Positions 38,917 to 48,713 of a stretch of DNA of 64,000 bases are shown one piece after another. Position 1 is the first letter of the stretch; each line of letters starts with the position of its first letter. The notes below the pieces were generated by a model. That model was not told where the DNA came from, did not search any database, and worked only from the letters and a program-made list of their open reading frames with translations. The DNA is from Bacteroidota bacterium (GTDB lineage: Bacteria; Bacteroidota; Bacteroidia; AKYH767-A; 2013-40CM-41-45): the NCBI GenBank assembly GCA_016721305.1, contig JADKIH010000004.1, forward strand, positions 290,116 through 354,115, written 5' to 3'. The position numbers and the translations under genes are program-made.

Positions 38917-41394
38917 ATGTTTCCAGAAAACCCTAAGAATTTGAATTCCTTTGATTTAGCCAATATCATCGACGATGATACGGAGTTTATCCCGTTACTT
39001 TCCCAGGAAGACGAGGATACTATGAATCAACAGGATGTTCCTGCCATATTATCCATTCTCCCTCTTCGTAATACCGTCCTTTTTCCGGGTGTGGTGATTC
39101 CAATTACCGTCGGGCGCGATAAGTCGATCAATCTGATCAAAGATGCCTACAAAGGCGATAAGATCATCGGCGTCGTTGCTCAGAAGGATGTGGGCATCGA
39201 AGATCCGTCTTTTAAGGACCTTAATCAGGTTGGTACCGTCGCTCAGGTGATGAAAATGCTTCGTATGCCTGATGGCAATACGACGATCATCATCCAGGGT
39301 AAACGTCGCTTCAAACTTGATGAGTGTGTTCAGACTGAGCCATACATTCGTTGTAAGGTGAATCCGTTCCCGGAAGTACCGGTTCCTACTACTGATACGG
39401 AGTTTGCCGCCATCGTAGCTTCTCTGAAGGACTTGGCTCTTCAAATCATTCAGCACTCTCCAAACATTCCGTCTGACGCGGGTTTTGCAATTCGCAATAT
39501 CGAGAGTCAGTCGTTCCTAATCAATTTCATTTGCTCCAACATGAATCTCGATGTTTCGAAGAAGCAGGAACTTCTCGAAATGATCGATCATAAAGTTCGC
39601 GCAAATCATGTGATGGAGCACCTCAATAAAGAATTACAAATGCTTGAACTGAAAAACCAGATTCAAAGCAAGGTGCGCACGGATATCGATAAACAACAAC
39701 GTGAATATTTCCTCAATCAACAACTTCGTACCATACAGGAAGAATTGGGTGGCAACACGCCTGATCGTGAAGTGACGGAATTGAAAGAGCGTGCAAAAAC
39801 GAAGAAGTGGTCGAAGGAAGTGGAAGAGACGTTCAAGAAGGAAAGCGATCGTCTTTCCCGCATGAATCCTGCGGCTGCCGAGTACTCAGTTATTCTGAAT
39901 TACCTCGAATTGCTGCTCGATCTGCCATGGAACGAATACACTCAAGATAATTTTGACCTGAAGCATGCGCAGAAGGTTTTAGATAAAGATCATTACGGTC
40001 TCGAAAAAGTTAAAGCCCGTATTCTCGAATACCTAGCCGTTCTGAAACTGAAGAGAGATATGAAGTCTCCGATCATGTGTCTTTACGGTCCTCCGGGGGT
40101 TGGTAAAACTTCGTTGGGCAAATCCATCGCGAAGGCTCTCGGAAGAAAATATGTACGCATGTCGTTAGGCGGTTTACGCGATGAAGCAGAAATCCGCGGC
40201 CATCGTAAAACGTATATCGGTGCCATGCCGGGTCGTATCATTCAGAATCTGAAAAAATCTAAGTCGAGCAATCCGATTTTTGTACTCGATGAAATCGATA
40301 AACTGTCGAACGACTTCCATGGTGACCCGTCTTCAGCTTTACTTGAAGTTCTCGATCCGGAACAAAACAATACTTTCTACGATAACTACGTAGAAATCGA
40401 TTACGATTTATCTAACGTTCTCTTTATTGCCACTGCAAACTCGCTTAGCCGTGTTCAGCCGGCGTTGCTCGATCGTATGGAGATTATCGAAATCAATGGT
40501 TATACAGTAGAGGAGAAGGTGCAGATTGCCCTGAAGCACTTGTTGCCAAAGCAACTCGAAGCTCACGGACTCAAGAAAGAACATCTGAAGCTTACGGCAA
40601 AGTTGATTGAATTCCTTATCGAACGTTATTCCCGTGAATCAGGTGTGCGCGGTTTGGAAAAGAAAATTGCTTCGCTTGTTCGTGGAATTGCTAAGTCGGT
40701 GGCAATGGAAGAAAAGTATAATCCTGCAGTTACCGAAGAAGACGTGATTCGCATTCTAGGCGCTCCGATTTTCCAGAAGGACCGCTACCAGGGCAATACG
40801 GTTGCCGGTGTTGTTACAGGTTTGGCCTGGACATCTGTCGGTGGCGACATCTTATTCATCGAATCATCAATCAGCAAAGGCAAAGGCAAGCTCACGATCA
40901 CCGGTAATCTTGGTGATGTAATGAAAGAGTCGGCCGTTATTGCTCTTGCATATCTCAAAGCACATAGCGAAGAATTAAACATCGATCCGAAAGTATTCGA
41001 TCAGTGGGATATTCACTTACACGTTCCGGAAGGAGCGACACCGAAAGACGGTCCTTCTGCGGGTATTACCATGCTTACTTCACTTGCATCTGTTTTCACC
41101 CAACGCAAAGTGAAAGGCTTCATGGCAATGACGGGTGAAATTACCCTTCGTGGTAAAGTATTACCTGTCGGCGGTATCAAAGAAAAAATTCTCGCAGCCA
41201 AACGTGCCGGTATCAAAGACATCATCCTTTCCGCCGATAACAAAAAAGATATCGAAGAAATCAAACGCGATTACCTCAAAGATCTGAAGTTCCACTACGT
41301 TACCGAAATGATGGAAGTAATCCAACTTGCTCTCATGAAGGAGCGGGTGAAGCATCCGATTGATGTGAGTTTTGATCCTTCTGTTAGAAATTAG
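38917..41394 (+). CDS. lon: ATP-dependent protease La (Lon)
   Basis: From ATG 38917 the protein has 825 residues; in-frame ATGs at 38815 and 38881 would add up to 34 residues but the family usually begins near MFPEN with acidic stretches DDDTEFIPLLSQEDED. The order is: LON substrate-binding domain (ILPLRNTVLFPGVVIPI), coiled region, AAA+ ATPase with Walker A GPPGVGKTSLGKS (about 390) and Walker B PIFVLDEIDKL, and the Ser-Lys protease domain with KDGPSAGITM (Ser near 714) and VGGIKEKIL (Lys near 757). Lon degrades misfolded and regulatory proteins in the cytoplasm. The frame is intact. Confidence 0.96.
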   Translation: MFPENPKNLNSFDLANIIDDDTEFIPLLSQEDEDTMNQQDVPAILSILPLRNTVLFPGVVIPITVGRDKSINLIKDAYKGDKIIGVVAQKDVGIEDPSFKDLNQVGTVAQVMKMLRMPDGNTTIIIQGKRRFKLDECVQTEPYIRCKVNPFPEVPVPTTDTEFAAIVASLKDLALQIIQHSPNIPSDAGFAIRNIESQSFLINFICSNMNLDVSKKQELLEMIDHKVRANHVMEHLNKELQMLELKNQIQSKVRTDIDKQQREYFLNQQLRTIQEELGGNTPDREVTELKERAKTKKWSKEVEETFKKESDRLSRMNPAAAEYSVILNYLELLLDLPWNEYTQDNFDLKHAQKVLDKDHYGLEKVKARILEYLAVLKLKRDMKSPIMCLYGPPGVGKTSLGKSIAKALGRKYVRMSLGGLRDEAEIRGHRKTYIGAMPGRIIQNLKKSKSSNPIFVLDEIDKLSNDFHGDPSSALLEVLDPEQNNTFYDNYVEIDYDLSNVLFIATANSLSRVQPALLDRMEIIEINGYTVEEKVQIALKHLLPKQLEAHGLKKEHLKLTAKLIEFLIERYSRESGVRGLEKKIASLVRGIAKSVAMEEKYNPAVTEEDVIRILGAPIFQKDRYQGNTVAGVVTGLAWTSVGGDILFIESSISKGKGKLTITGNLGDVMKESAVIALAYLKAHSEELNIDPKVFDQWDIHLHVPEGATPKDGPSAGITMLTSLASVFTQRKVKGFMAMTGEITLRGKVLPVGGIKEKILAAKRAGIKDIILSADNKKDIEEIKRDYLKDLKFHYVTEMMEVIQLALMKERVKHPIDVSFDPSVRN

Positions 41395-41503
41395 TAAGTA
41401 GTAATTAGTAAGTAGTAAGTTGACTTATAATTGGTAATTGTAAGAGTGTAAGCAGTAAGTTGTAAATCATCAGTCAACTTACTACTTACTACTTACAACT
41501 TAC
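41392..41503. repeat. Inverted pair of heptamer arrays after lon
   Basis: AGTAAGT-type units (41392-41423) start on the lon stop codon, and their reverse complement (41473-41503) ends 12 bases before the sanA ATG. The arms can pair into a stem of about 20 bp. The centre holds further degenerate units (GTAATTGTAAGAGTGTAAGCAGTAAG). Confidence 0.7.
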
Positions 41504-41515
41504 TCAAAAGAAAAG

Positions 41516-42181
41516 ATGCCCACCCCACAGCCTCGCAAAATGCCCCTCCGTCGCAAGTTGATTTTCACAATCGATTTCGCGATCATTTTTGGGATATTGA
41601 GTGCTGTGATTTGCAATGAGATTGTTGTCAGAGCTGCTCATAATAAATTGTATTCTGATACGAATGTAATTCCGGCCAACAAAGTCGGGCTTCTGCTGGG
41701 AACGGCGAAGAGCCTGGCGAATGGGACGCCCAATTTATTTTTTACTTATCGAATCAAAGCTGCTGCTGAGCTGTATCGCGCGGGTAAGGTGGAGAACATT
41801 GTCGTAAGTGGTGATAACGGTCGTTCAACTTACGATGAACCTACAGCGATGAAAGAGGCTTTAATCGCAGAAGGAGTTGACTCAACTCACATTTATCTTG
41901 ATTACGCAGGCTTTCGTACTTTCGACAGCGTGGTTCGTTTGAAAGAAATCTTTGATCAGAATCGGGCAACTGTTATTAGTCAGAAGTTTCATAATCAACG
42001 TGCGATTTACATTGCGAATCGACTGGGAATTGATCTTATTGGGTACAATGCTCAGGATGTGAGTAAATTTTACGGTTTCAAAACGATGCTTCGTGAAAGA
42101 TTTGCCCGTGTAAAAGTGGTTCTTGATTTTTTGCTTGGCGTTGAGCCGAGATTTTTAGGTGAAAGGGTTTTAATAAAATAA
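41516..42181 (+). CDS. sanA: SanA/YdcF (DUF218) family membrane protein
   Basis: The 221-residue protein has an N-terminal membrane anchor (LIFTIDFAIIFGILSAVICNEIVV, about 14-37) and a DUF218 domain: VGLLLGTAKSLANG, FFTYRIKAAAELYRAGKVENIVVSGDN, DEPTAMKEALIAEGV and FDSVVRLKEIF. SanA affects the envelope barrier to vancomycin in enteric bacteria; the chemical role of DUF218 proteins is not well defined. Five bases separate it from the next gene, so the two are probably cotranscribed. The gene symbol is given by resemblance. Confidence 0.82.
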   Translation: MPTPQPRKMPLRRKLIFTIDFAIIFGILSAVICNEIVVRAAHNKLYSDTNVIPANKVGLLLGTAKSLANGTPNLFFTYRIKAAAELYRAGKVENIVVSGDNGRSTYDEPTAMKEALIAEGVDSTHIYLDYAGFRTFDSVVRLKEIFDQNRATVISQKFHNQRAIYIANRLGIDLIGYNAQDVSKFYGFKTMLRERFARVKVVLDFLLGVEPRFLGERVLIK

Positions 42182-42186
42182 CATCC

Positions 42187-42841
42187 ATGAACTCAATCAA
42201 ACGAAGTGCTCTCATTGCCGGTTCTTCCGGACTTATAGGAGCAGAGCTTTTGCAATTATTATTAAACGATGGAGTTTATTCAAAAGTATATTCTCTCGTT
42301 CGCAAAAACACGGGGATTCGCCATCCGAAGCTGGAAGAAATTTTAGTCAATTTCGATGCTCTTGATGCTTCCCTGGGTTCCATTAAAGCTGATGATGTCT
42401 TTTGTTGCCTGGGTACTACGATGAAGAAAGCCGGTTCAGAAGCTGCTTTCCGAAAAGTGGACTATGATTATCCTCTTGCTTTAGCACATTGGGCGAAGGT
42501 TTCCGCTCAAGTGGATTCTATCTGGTTTCTGCTATGGGGCTTCGGATAAGTCTTCCATTTTCTATAACAAAGTTAAAGGTGAACTCGAACGGGATATAAC
42601 TTCGCTGGGAATTCCTTCTACGGCATTTTTCCGCCCGTCTTTACTTTTAGGTAATCGAATTGAAAATCGACCGGGCGAAAAAGCGGCTATCATCTTCGCA
42701 AAAGCAGTAGGATTTCTCTTCGTCGGCCCTTTAAAGAATTACAAAGCAATTCATGTTACGAAAGTTGCTAAGGCAATGATTGAATCTGCAAAGTCACCTT
42801 TAAACGGTATTCGAATCGTTCTTTCAGGAGAAATGCAATAA
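42187..42841 (+). CDS. NAD(P)-binding Rossmann protein, HTATIP2/YwnB-like (frameshifted)
   Basis: The N-terminal half reads ALIAGSSGLIGAELLQLLLND, a Rossmann nucleotide-binding motif, then DDVFCCLGTTMKKAGSEAAFRKVDY, which is typical of the TIP30-like oxidoreductase group. Two frameshifts follow, at 42516-42517 and 42536-42539; adding one T and one G restores FYLVSAMGASDKSSIFYNK and a frame to TAA 42841, for 218 residues. The C-terminal part has ELERDITSLGIPSTAFFRPSLL, as expected. The function in bacteria is unknown. It lies 5 bases after sanA and before a bidirectional terminator. Confidence 0.8.
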
Positions 42842-42858
42842 CAAAGTCTCCAAAGCAA

Positions 42859-42905
42859 AAACGCAGATCACCGAATGATTCTCATCGATGATCTGCGTTT
42901 ATTTT
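42859..42905. terminator. Bidirectional intrinsic terminator between the Rossmann gene and rho
   Basis: AAACGCAGATCA (42859-42870) pairs perfectly with TGATCTGCGTTT (42889-42900) across an 18-base loop, with an A-rich left flank and ATTTTT on the right. The flanking genes converge here. Confidence 0.85.
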
Positions 42906-42928
42906 TATGCAGATCGAAAGTCTATTCT

Positions 42929-44599
42929 TTATGCGTTCATCGAAACGAGGAACTCTTCGTTTGATTTTGTTCCGCGGATACGATCGAGCATGAATTCCAT
43001 CGCTTCGAGCGGATTCATATCGGCAAGGTGATTACGTAAGATCCACATACGTTGCAACATTTCTTTGTCGAGCAACATGTCTTCACGACGTGTACTTGAA
43101 GCCACCAGATCAATAGCAGGGAAGAGGCGTTTGTTAGAAATCTTACGATCGAGTTGGAGCTCCATGTTACCGGTTCCTTTGAACTCTTCGAAGATAACCT
43201 CATCCATACGTGAACCTGTATCGATCAACGCTGTTGCAATGATCGTTAAACTTCCACCGTTTTCAATCTTACGGGCCGAACCGAAGAAACGCTTTGGTTT
43301 GTGTAGTGCATTTGCTTCCACACCACCTGATAATACTTTACCGCTGGCAGGAGCAACTGTATTGTAAGCACGTGCGAGACGTGTAATAGAATCGAGGAGG
43401 ATGACCACATCGTGACCACATTCAACCAGACGTTTTGCTTTTTCCAAAACGATATTGGCAATCTTAACGTGACGCTCAGCCGGCTCATCGAATGTAGAAG
43501 CAACTACTTCTGCTTTTACACTGCGTGCCATATCGGTAACCTCTTCCGGACGCTCATCGATCAACAAAATGATCATGTATACTTCCGGATGATTGGCTGC
43601 AATGGCATTTGCTACGTCTTTCAACAACATCGTCTTACCCGTTTTCGGCTGGGCAACGATCAAACCACGTTGTCCTTTTCCAATCGGTGTAAACATATCC
43701 ATGATGCGAGTCGAGTAATTCGACTTGTCGCCACTCAGGTTCAATTTTTCGTGCGGGAAAAGCGGAGTGAGGTAATCGAAGTGGATGCGATCACGTACTA
43801 CAGCCGGATCTTGACCATTGATGAACTCAACTTTTACAAGCGGGAAATATTTTTCGCCTTCACGTGGCGGACGTACGGTACCGCGAACAGTATCGCCTGT
43901 TTTTAATCCCCATAATTTGATCTGCTGTTGTGAAACATACACATCATCAGGAGATGTTAAATAGTTGAAGTCGCTTGAACGAAGGAAGCCAAAACCATCA
44001 GGCATGATTTCCAACACACCATCGACAGCAATTAATGTATCCGGATCAATCGGAGCTTCCTGAATCACCTGATTACGCTGGCGGAAGTTCTGATTGTTAT
44101 TGTTGAATTGGTTGTTATTGTTGGCAGGACGCTCATAATCGTTACGAACGTATGCTTTAGCTACCGGCTCAGGTGTACTGCGCTCAATAGGCTCAGAAGA
44201 ATTATCTGCAACCGGAGCAGGTGGGGGAGCAGGACGTGGAGGAGCAGGAACTTTAACACTCGGTTCAAGAACCACCGGTTTCTTTTCTACTGCTGCGGCT
44301 TCTTCACCCGGAGTAACTCGTTTGCGTTTCGGACGACCACCTGATGAATCTGCCTGTGCAGCTTTCGCAGCTGCTGCTGGTGCTTCTTTCACTTCTACTT
44401 TGGTTTGTGTGTTTGAAAATTTACTTCCTAATGATTCACGAATAGATTTGGAAGAATCCGGATTCAAAGCTTGTTGGTCCAGAATTTTGTAAATTAATTC
44501 CTGCTTACGTAGTTCGTCGTAATTGGGAATGTTCATTAAACGTGCAATTTCTTTAAGCTCGTTCACGAGCTTGTCGTTTAATTCAAGAATGTCGTACAT
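42929..44599 (-). CDS. rho: Transcription termination factor Rho
   Basis: The 556-residue hexameric RNA-dependent ATPase releases RNA polymerase from untranslated transcripts. The N-terminal helical domain (LNDKLVNELKEIARLMNIPNY) is followed by a disordered basic/proline/asparagine insert of about 100 residues (about 80-185; KRKRVTPGEE, PAPPRPAPPPAP, NNNNQFNNNNQNF). Next come the cold-shock RNA-binding domain (LEIMPDGFGFLRS) and the ATPase with P-loop VAQPKTGKTMLLK and LLIDERPEEVTDM. Long N-terminal inserts are common in Bacteroidota Rho and may promote phase separation. The ATG is preceded by a leader of about 200 nt. Confidence 0.96.
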   Translation of the reverse strand: MYDILELNDKLVNELKEIARLMNIPNYDELRKQELIYKILDQQALNPDSSKSIRESLGSKFSNTQTKVEVKEAPAAAAKAAQADSSGGRPKRKRVTPGEEAAAVEKKPVVLEPSVKVPAPPRPAPPPAPVADNSSEPIERSTPEPVAKAYVRNDYERPANNNNQFNNNNQNFRQRNQVIQEAPIDPDTLIAVDGVLEIMPDGFGFLRSSDFNYLTSPDDVYVSQQQIKLWGLKTGDTVRGTVRPPREGEKYFPLVKVEFINGQDPAVVRDRIHFDYLTPLFPHEKLNLSGDKSNYSTRIMDMFTPIGKGQRGLIVAQPKTGKTMLLKDVANAIAANHPEVYMIILLIDERPEEVTDMARSVKAEVVASTFDEPAERHVKIANIVLEKAKRLVECGHDVVILLDSITRLARAYNTVAPASGKVLSGGVEANALHKPKRFFGSARKIENGGSLTIIATALIDTGSRMDEVIFEEFKGTGNMELQLDRKISNKRLFPAIDLVASSTRREDMLLDKEMLQRMWILRNHLADMNPLEAMEFMLDRIRGTKSNEEFLVSMNA

Positions 44600-44802
44600 G
44601 AAAAACTGTTTGTTAAAAATGCCATCTAGGCAACTTTTTGATTAATGATTGACTGTGCACAAATGCACATAAATGAATAGTAAGACCTGATAAAATAAGT
44701 GGTTTTGCTAGTAAGTTGAGGGGGATATCCCTAAACGGGAACTCAAAAAATCCAGAAAGGATTTGTATTACATTGCAATTATAAGCTTTTTTGCCGTATC
44801 CG

Positions 44803-44830
44803 CAAAATTATTTTCGGGATTTTTCAACAA
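44803..44830 (-). promoter_or_regulatory. Predicted rho promoter
   Basis: On the minus strand, TTG (44830-44828), a 17-base spacer and TAATTTTG (44810-44803) fit the Bacteroidota consensus. Transcription from here would give a 5' leader of about 195-200 nt before the rho ATG at 44599, long enough for autogenous control, which is common for rho; that last point is inference. No gene is seen in the 429-bp gap. Confidence 0.45.
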
Positions 44831-44913
44831 TTTTTAGGTTCAATTTGATAGCCTGAGGAGGTGTTTTTATGACGAAACTCAGTAGGAGGTTAGGAAGAGA
44901 AATTAGCTGTGTA

Positions 44914-45012
44914 ATTTCTCGCAGAAATCGCAGAAATGAGCAGAAATACGCGGACGCTTTCTTACAATGACGAATCAGCGTTCTGAATTTTGAATTCTGA
45001 ATTTTGAATTTT
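44914..45012. repeat. CGCAGAAAT nonamer array and TGAATTY heptamer array
   Basis: Three to four nonamers (CGCAGAAAT, CGCAGAAAT, GAGCAGAAAT) stand at 44914-44953. After a 27-base interval come four to five TGAATTN heptamers (44981-45012), ending 16 bases before the phosphoesterase ATG. Confidence 0.55.
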
Positions 45013-45028
45013 ACATCTACCTTGCTGC

Positions 45029-45535
45029 ATGAAAAAAATCGGCCTCCTTTCCGATACTCACGGCTACCTTGATCCGCGTATTCTCGACCATTTCGCCGAT
45101 TGTGATGAGATCTGGCATGCAGGTGACTTCGGCGATGCAAAGGTATCGAAGGCTTTGTCGGCTGTAAAACCTTTTCGGGGTGTATACGGGAATATCGATG
45201 GTACTGATGTCAGAATTCTGCATCCTTTGAAACTCACTTTTGAAATAGAAGGTCTCAAAGTTCTGATTACTCATATTGGCGGCTATCCGGGTGCATACTT
45301 CCCTGAGGCTAAAAAGATGATTTTGGATTACAAACCGGGCTTATTTATTTGTGGGCATTCTCATATTTTAAAAGTGATGCCTGATAAAAAACTCAATCTC
45401 CTTCACATGAATCCGGGTGCTGCCGGTAAACATGGTTTTCATAAAGTGAGAACAGTCTTGCGTTTCTCAGTTGACGATGGAAAGGTAATTAGTGCCGATG
45501 CTATCGAATTGGGTCTCCGGGGCGCTATTGATTAA
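45029..45535 (+). CDS. YfcE/MJ0936-family metallophosphoesterase
   Basis: The 168-residue protein has the compact phosphodiesterase set: GLLSDTHGYLD, EIWHAGDFGD, GNIDG, LITHIGGYPG, ICGHSHI and LNPGAAGKHG. These ligate two metal ions. Family members hydrolyse phosphodiesters such as model substrates and 2',3'-cyclic nucleotides, but the natural substrate is generally unknown. The stop overlaps by four bases the stop of the convergent DUF4293 gene. The frame is intact and the length typical. Confidence 0.9.
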   Translation: MKKIGLLSDTHGYLDPRILDHFADCDEIWHAGDFGDAKVSKALSAVKPFRGVYGNIDGTDVRILHPLKLTFEIEGLKVLITHIGGYPGAYFPEAKKMILDYKPGLFICGHSHILKVMPDKKLNLLHMNPGAAGKHGFHKVRTVLRFSVDDGKVISADAIELGLRGAID

Positions 45536-45981
45536 CGTAGACGATCGGCAGAACGGACTAATTCTTCATCGCGTTTGATAAAGCGTATCGCCGCATAAAA
45601 GAAAATGGTTGCTATTACCGGAAGATAAATTCCATATAGGAAATGTGTCTTGGCATTGTCGATAGACGACATAGAGTCTGTTGCAAAGAATATCAATCCG
45701 AGTAAAATCAAGTTTAAGAGCATCGCTAAATTGGCAATACGGATTTGAACGTTTCTCCTCTTGTATAAAAAGATTGCAAAGAATGCCAATGCCGCTACTG
45801 CACTATTCAATATGACAAGTATCGAATTGGTCTTAAGAATAAATGTATTGATAATAGTAGGAAGTCCGGTTGTAGCATCGGCAGGTCCGGTAGAAAGTAA
45901 TTCAGAAATCGGTACAATAAATAGGAGTCCACTCAATATTACTGCACCTAATAGGAATAATGTCTGAATTCGCTGAAGCAT
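45532..45981 (-). CDS. DUF4293 family membrane protein
   Basis: The 149-residue protein starts MLQRIQTLFLLGAVILSGLL, the usual beginning of this Bacteroidota family. It has four hydrophobic helices (about 8-28, 50-72, 80-100 and 112-133) and a charged tail (KRDEELVRSADRLR). The function is unknown. It is the last gene of the leftward cluster, 48 bases after batE, and overlaps the convergent phosphoesterase gene by four bases. In many Bacteroidota this family lies near rho, as here. Confidence 0.82.
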   Translation of the reverse strand: MLQRIQTLFLLGAVILSGLLFIVPISELLSTGPADATTGLPTIINTFILKTNSILVILNSAVAALAFFAIFLYKRRNVQIRIANLAMLLNLILLGLIFFATDSMSSIDNAKTHFLYGIYLPVIATIFFYAAIRFIKRDEELVRSADRLR

Positions 45982-46029
45982 AGGGGGATTGTTTGAGCCG
46001 CAAATTAGAAAAAAAATTGATTGTCGAGG

Positions 46030-46791
46030 TCAAATCTTTTCAATGTCCTTGATCTTCAGCCAGCCAATTGTTCCATTGGCAATTCTGATTTTCGCCCAAT
46101 CTTCGAAAGGCTCCAGAACATCAACTTTTGTTCCTTCGTGTAAAATGAATAAGTCGTTTCCTTTTTCATCCGGAGAACTTTTTACATAGACCGACGACGA
46201 CATCACAATTGCCTGCTCTTCCTTCATGTCTTTCGAATAAGAAGTAGAGGAGAAGAAGTAGGTCACAATTGACAGTCCTGCAAAGATGAGTATCAATATA
46301 AAGCCGGTCCTTTTATGAGAAACCGTTTGTCCGATTACATAATATCCTGCCGACAAAAATGCCAACCATATCACGCTGATAAAAATGATTGACCATGTAT
46401 TGGCAGGAAGCAAAGATGAAATCGAATGAATCCATCGTTTGTAAAAAACTTCGGGTACGGCATCAATTCTGTCTACAACTTTTAATGCAGCTATCTTCAG
46501 ATTGAAATCGATGTCTTCGTCTTCAGGTGAAAGTTTCTTGCCTCTTTCATAGTTCAGAATTGCCTTCGGAATATTTCCGCCTTTGAAATATGAGTTGCCC
46601 AGATTGTAATATACTTCAGGAGAAGGATGACCGTCTGTTAAAAGTTTTTCATACAAAAGAGCCGAATTTGCATAATCCATTTTCTGGTAAGCAAGATTGG
46701 CTTCTTTATAAATTGCCTTTGCGTCTCGTGTATCGGCCCAAACACAGAGCGAAATACAAGCGAATAGGATGCTGAATATGATCTTTTTCAT
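46030..46791 (-). CDS. batE: BatE, TPR and SH3 domain protein
   Basis: The 253-residue protein has a signal peptide (IIFSILFACISLCVWA), TPR repeats (about 25-100, with AYQKMDYANSALLYEKLL and EVYYNLGNSYFKGGNIPKAI), two membrane helices (about 133-180) and a C-terminal bacterial SH3 domain (VYVKSSPDEKG to GWLKIKDIEKI). It closes the batA-E series. Bat proteins were linked to oxygen tolerance in Bacteroides; the molecular role is not settled. It lies 18 bases after batD. Confidence 0.88.
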   Translation of the reverse strand: MKKIIFSILFACISLCVWADTRDAKAIYKEANLAYQKMDYANSALLYEKLLTDGHPSPEVYYNLGNSYFKGGNIPKAILNYERGKKLSPEDEDIDFNLKIAALKVVDRIDAVPEVFYKRWIHSISSLLPANTWSIIFISVIWLAFLSAGYYVIGQTVSHKRTGFILILIFAGLSIVTYFFSSTSYSKDMKEEQAIVMSSSVYVKSSPDEKGNDLFILHEGTKVDVLEPFEDWAKIRIANGTIGWLKIKDIEKI

Positions 46792-46809
46792 TTCTGTCTC
46801 TGTTTGATT

Positions 46810-48647
46810 TTATCGGATTGCATTTTCCAGCTTCGAGATAATATCGATGCCTTTGTTGTAAATAGTTTCGTTATTCTCTCCAATTCCGCCTGCAAAACGC
46901 GCAAACTCACAAGTATCGAGCGTTTCAGTAAACTGTCGAATCAGCTCTTCAGAAACGCCTTTTGAGCTCAAAGCCGCTGTTACGCTGTCTTTCGAAAGAT
47001 CGGCAACCGGAATCTGTAATTTATCGCTGATGAATCCCCATAATGCACGGAACATCTCATCGAGGAATTTGTCTTTTTCGTTGGCCGACAATAATTTTTT
47101 CGCAACGCTCAGGCGTTTCATTGCCATTTTATTTGCCTGCTGACTCTTTATTAAACCGGCATTTCCTTGGGCATCTTTCTTACGTCGCAAGATGAAAAGG
47201 AAGAATACGAATAGAATAGCAGGTAAGGCGATTAACCCGTAAAAAAGCGGAGAACCAAACAGTGGTTTTCTGACGAGCGTAAAATCGGGCTCTGTGGTCT
47301 TCAGGAAACGAATATCTTTCCCCAACAATTGCACATCCGACTGCTCAACTCCGGAAACAACGACGGCTGAACCTCCTTCTCCTTTGAGAACTTTAACGGT
47401 CAGATCTGATATTGGAATGGTTACAAATTGCTTTTTCTCCAAATCGAAATAGGAGAAAGGCGCTACAGAGATTTTGAAATCGCCGGGGTTACGTGGTATG
47501 AGCAGGTATTCGAATGTCTTTGATCCGGTTACTCCCGACATGGCTGAATTAACATTCGAATTTTCCTTCGGATCATAACTCTCAAAATCGGGCGGAACAT
47601 TCACTTTCGGTGAATCGATGAGCTTGATATTTCCCTTACCCGAAATTTTTATTTTGAGAGTAATGGCATCGTGTGCTTTCACTTCTTTTTTATCAAGCGT
47701 TACTTCACACGAAAGCTTTCCGACGGCTCCTGTAAAATCTGCCGGAGCGTTACCCGGAAGATCCTTGACTGTAATCTTGATCGGATCACTTTTCAGTGCG
47801 ATTTTTACATCTCGTACATTTCCAAAGAATGGATTAAACGGATTGTTAAAGATGTCGAACGGATCGTTGCTTTGCTTTGTAGGTATGCGGGCAATAACTT
47901 CTCCTTCGAGTGGATCGAGAGTGAGGTTGCCTGAATGTTGCGGAAATAAAATAGCTTTCTTGATTTCGGCTACGCGATAGTTTACTCCATCATAATTTTC
48001 AGTATGCAATTCCAGCTGTTGAGGCATAGGAACGTCTTCTGTCCAGAAGCCATTCCATGAAGGTAATTTGGAAAATGAATTCTGAAGAATATCGACTTTT
48101 GTATATAGCTTGTAAGTTACAGCAATGCCTTCGCCGATGTAAATAGAACTCTTGTCGACGCTTGCTTTAATAAAAACATATTTCCCACCGCCTTCAACCG
48201 TATTTCCTTTGCCACCTGGCCTTGGCGCTGCTGGCCTTGACGCTGCTGACCTTGAGTACCTCCCGATGACGGTGCACCTTTGGTGACTGTAATCGTAAGC
48301 GGATTGGACAAAAGTTTTTTATTGCCTACATAAATTTCTGCCGGCTCAATTTTAAAACTTCCTTCTTTGGCAGCCTGTAGAATATAAGTAAACGACAATT
48401 TTTGCGACATGCTTCCATTAATGAATTGGATAGATGACGACTGACTAGGTCCCATCAATACATTAAAGTCTGAAAATGTCGGTGCTTTGAAATTTCGGCC
48501 GTTTGCATTTACGCTAAACGTTACCTGGAATTGATCACCGTTTGCAACCGACGAAGCTGTCGTAGTTGCGGTAAACTTTTCGTCTTGCGCAAAACTATGC
48601 TGAACGAAGGCAAGGATGCATATCAGCCAACCTGCGATAAATTTCAT
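46810..48647 (-). CDS. batD: BatD, large periplasmic oxygen-tolerance protein (frameshifted)
   Basis: The start is placed at ATG 48647, giving a signal peptide (MKFIAGWLICILAFVQHSFA); the frame is open to 48686. Beta-sandwich oxygen-tolerance domains follow (FTATTTASSVANGDQFQVTF, SIYIGEGIAVTYKLYTK, CEVTLDKKEVKAHDAITLKI), then a membrane helix (LFYGLIALPAILFVFFLFIL) and a cytoplasmic helical tail. A GQQRQ-rich linker precedes a frameshift at 48217-48218, where AA seems to be A; repair restores GQGGKGNTVEGGGKYVFIKA and gives 612 residues. It lies between batC and batE. Confidence 0.86.
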
Positions 48648-48713
48648 GTTGCGTTGAGTTTGCATATGTAATTTCAAAATTGTCATTTTTCTGTTTTAGG
48701 TTCTGATCCGGCT

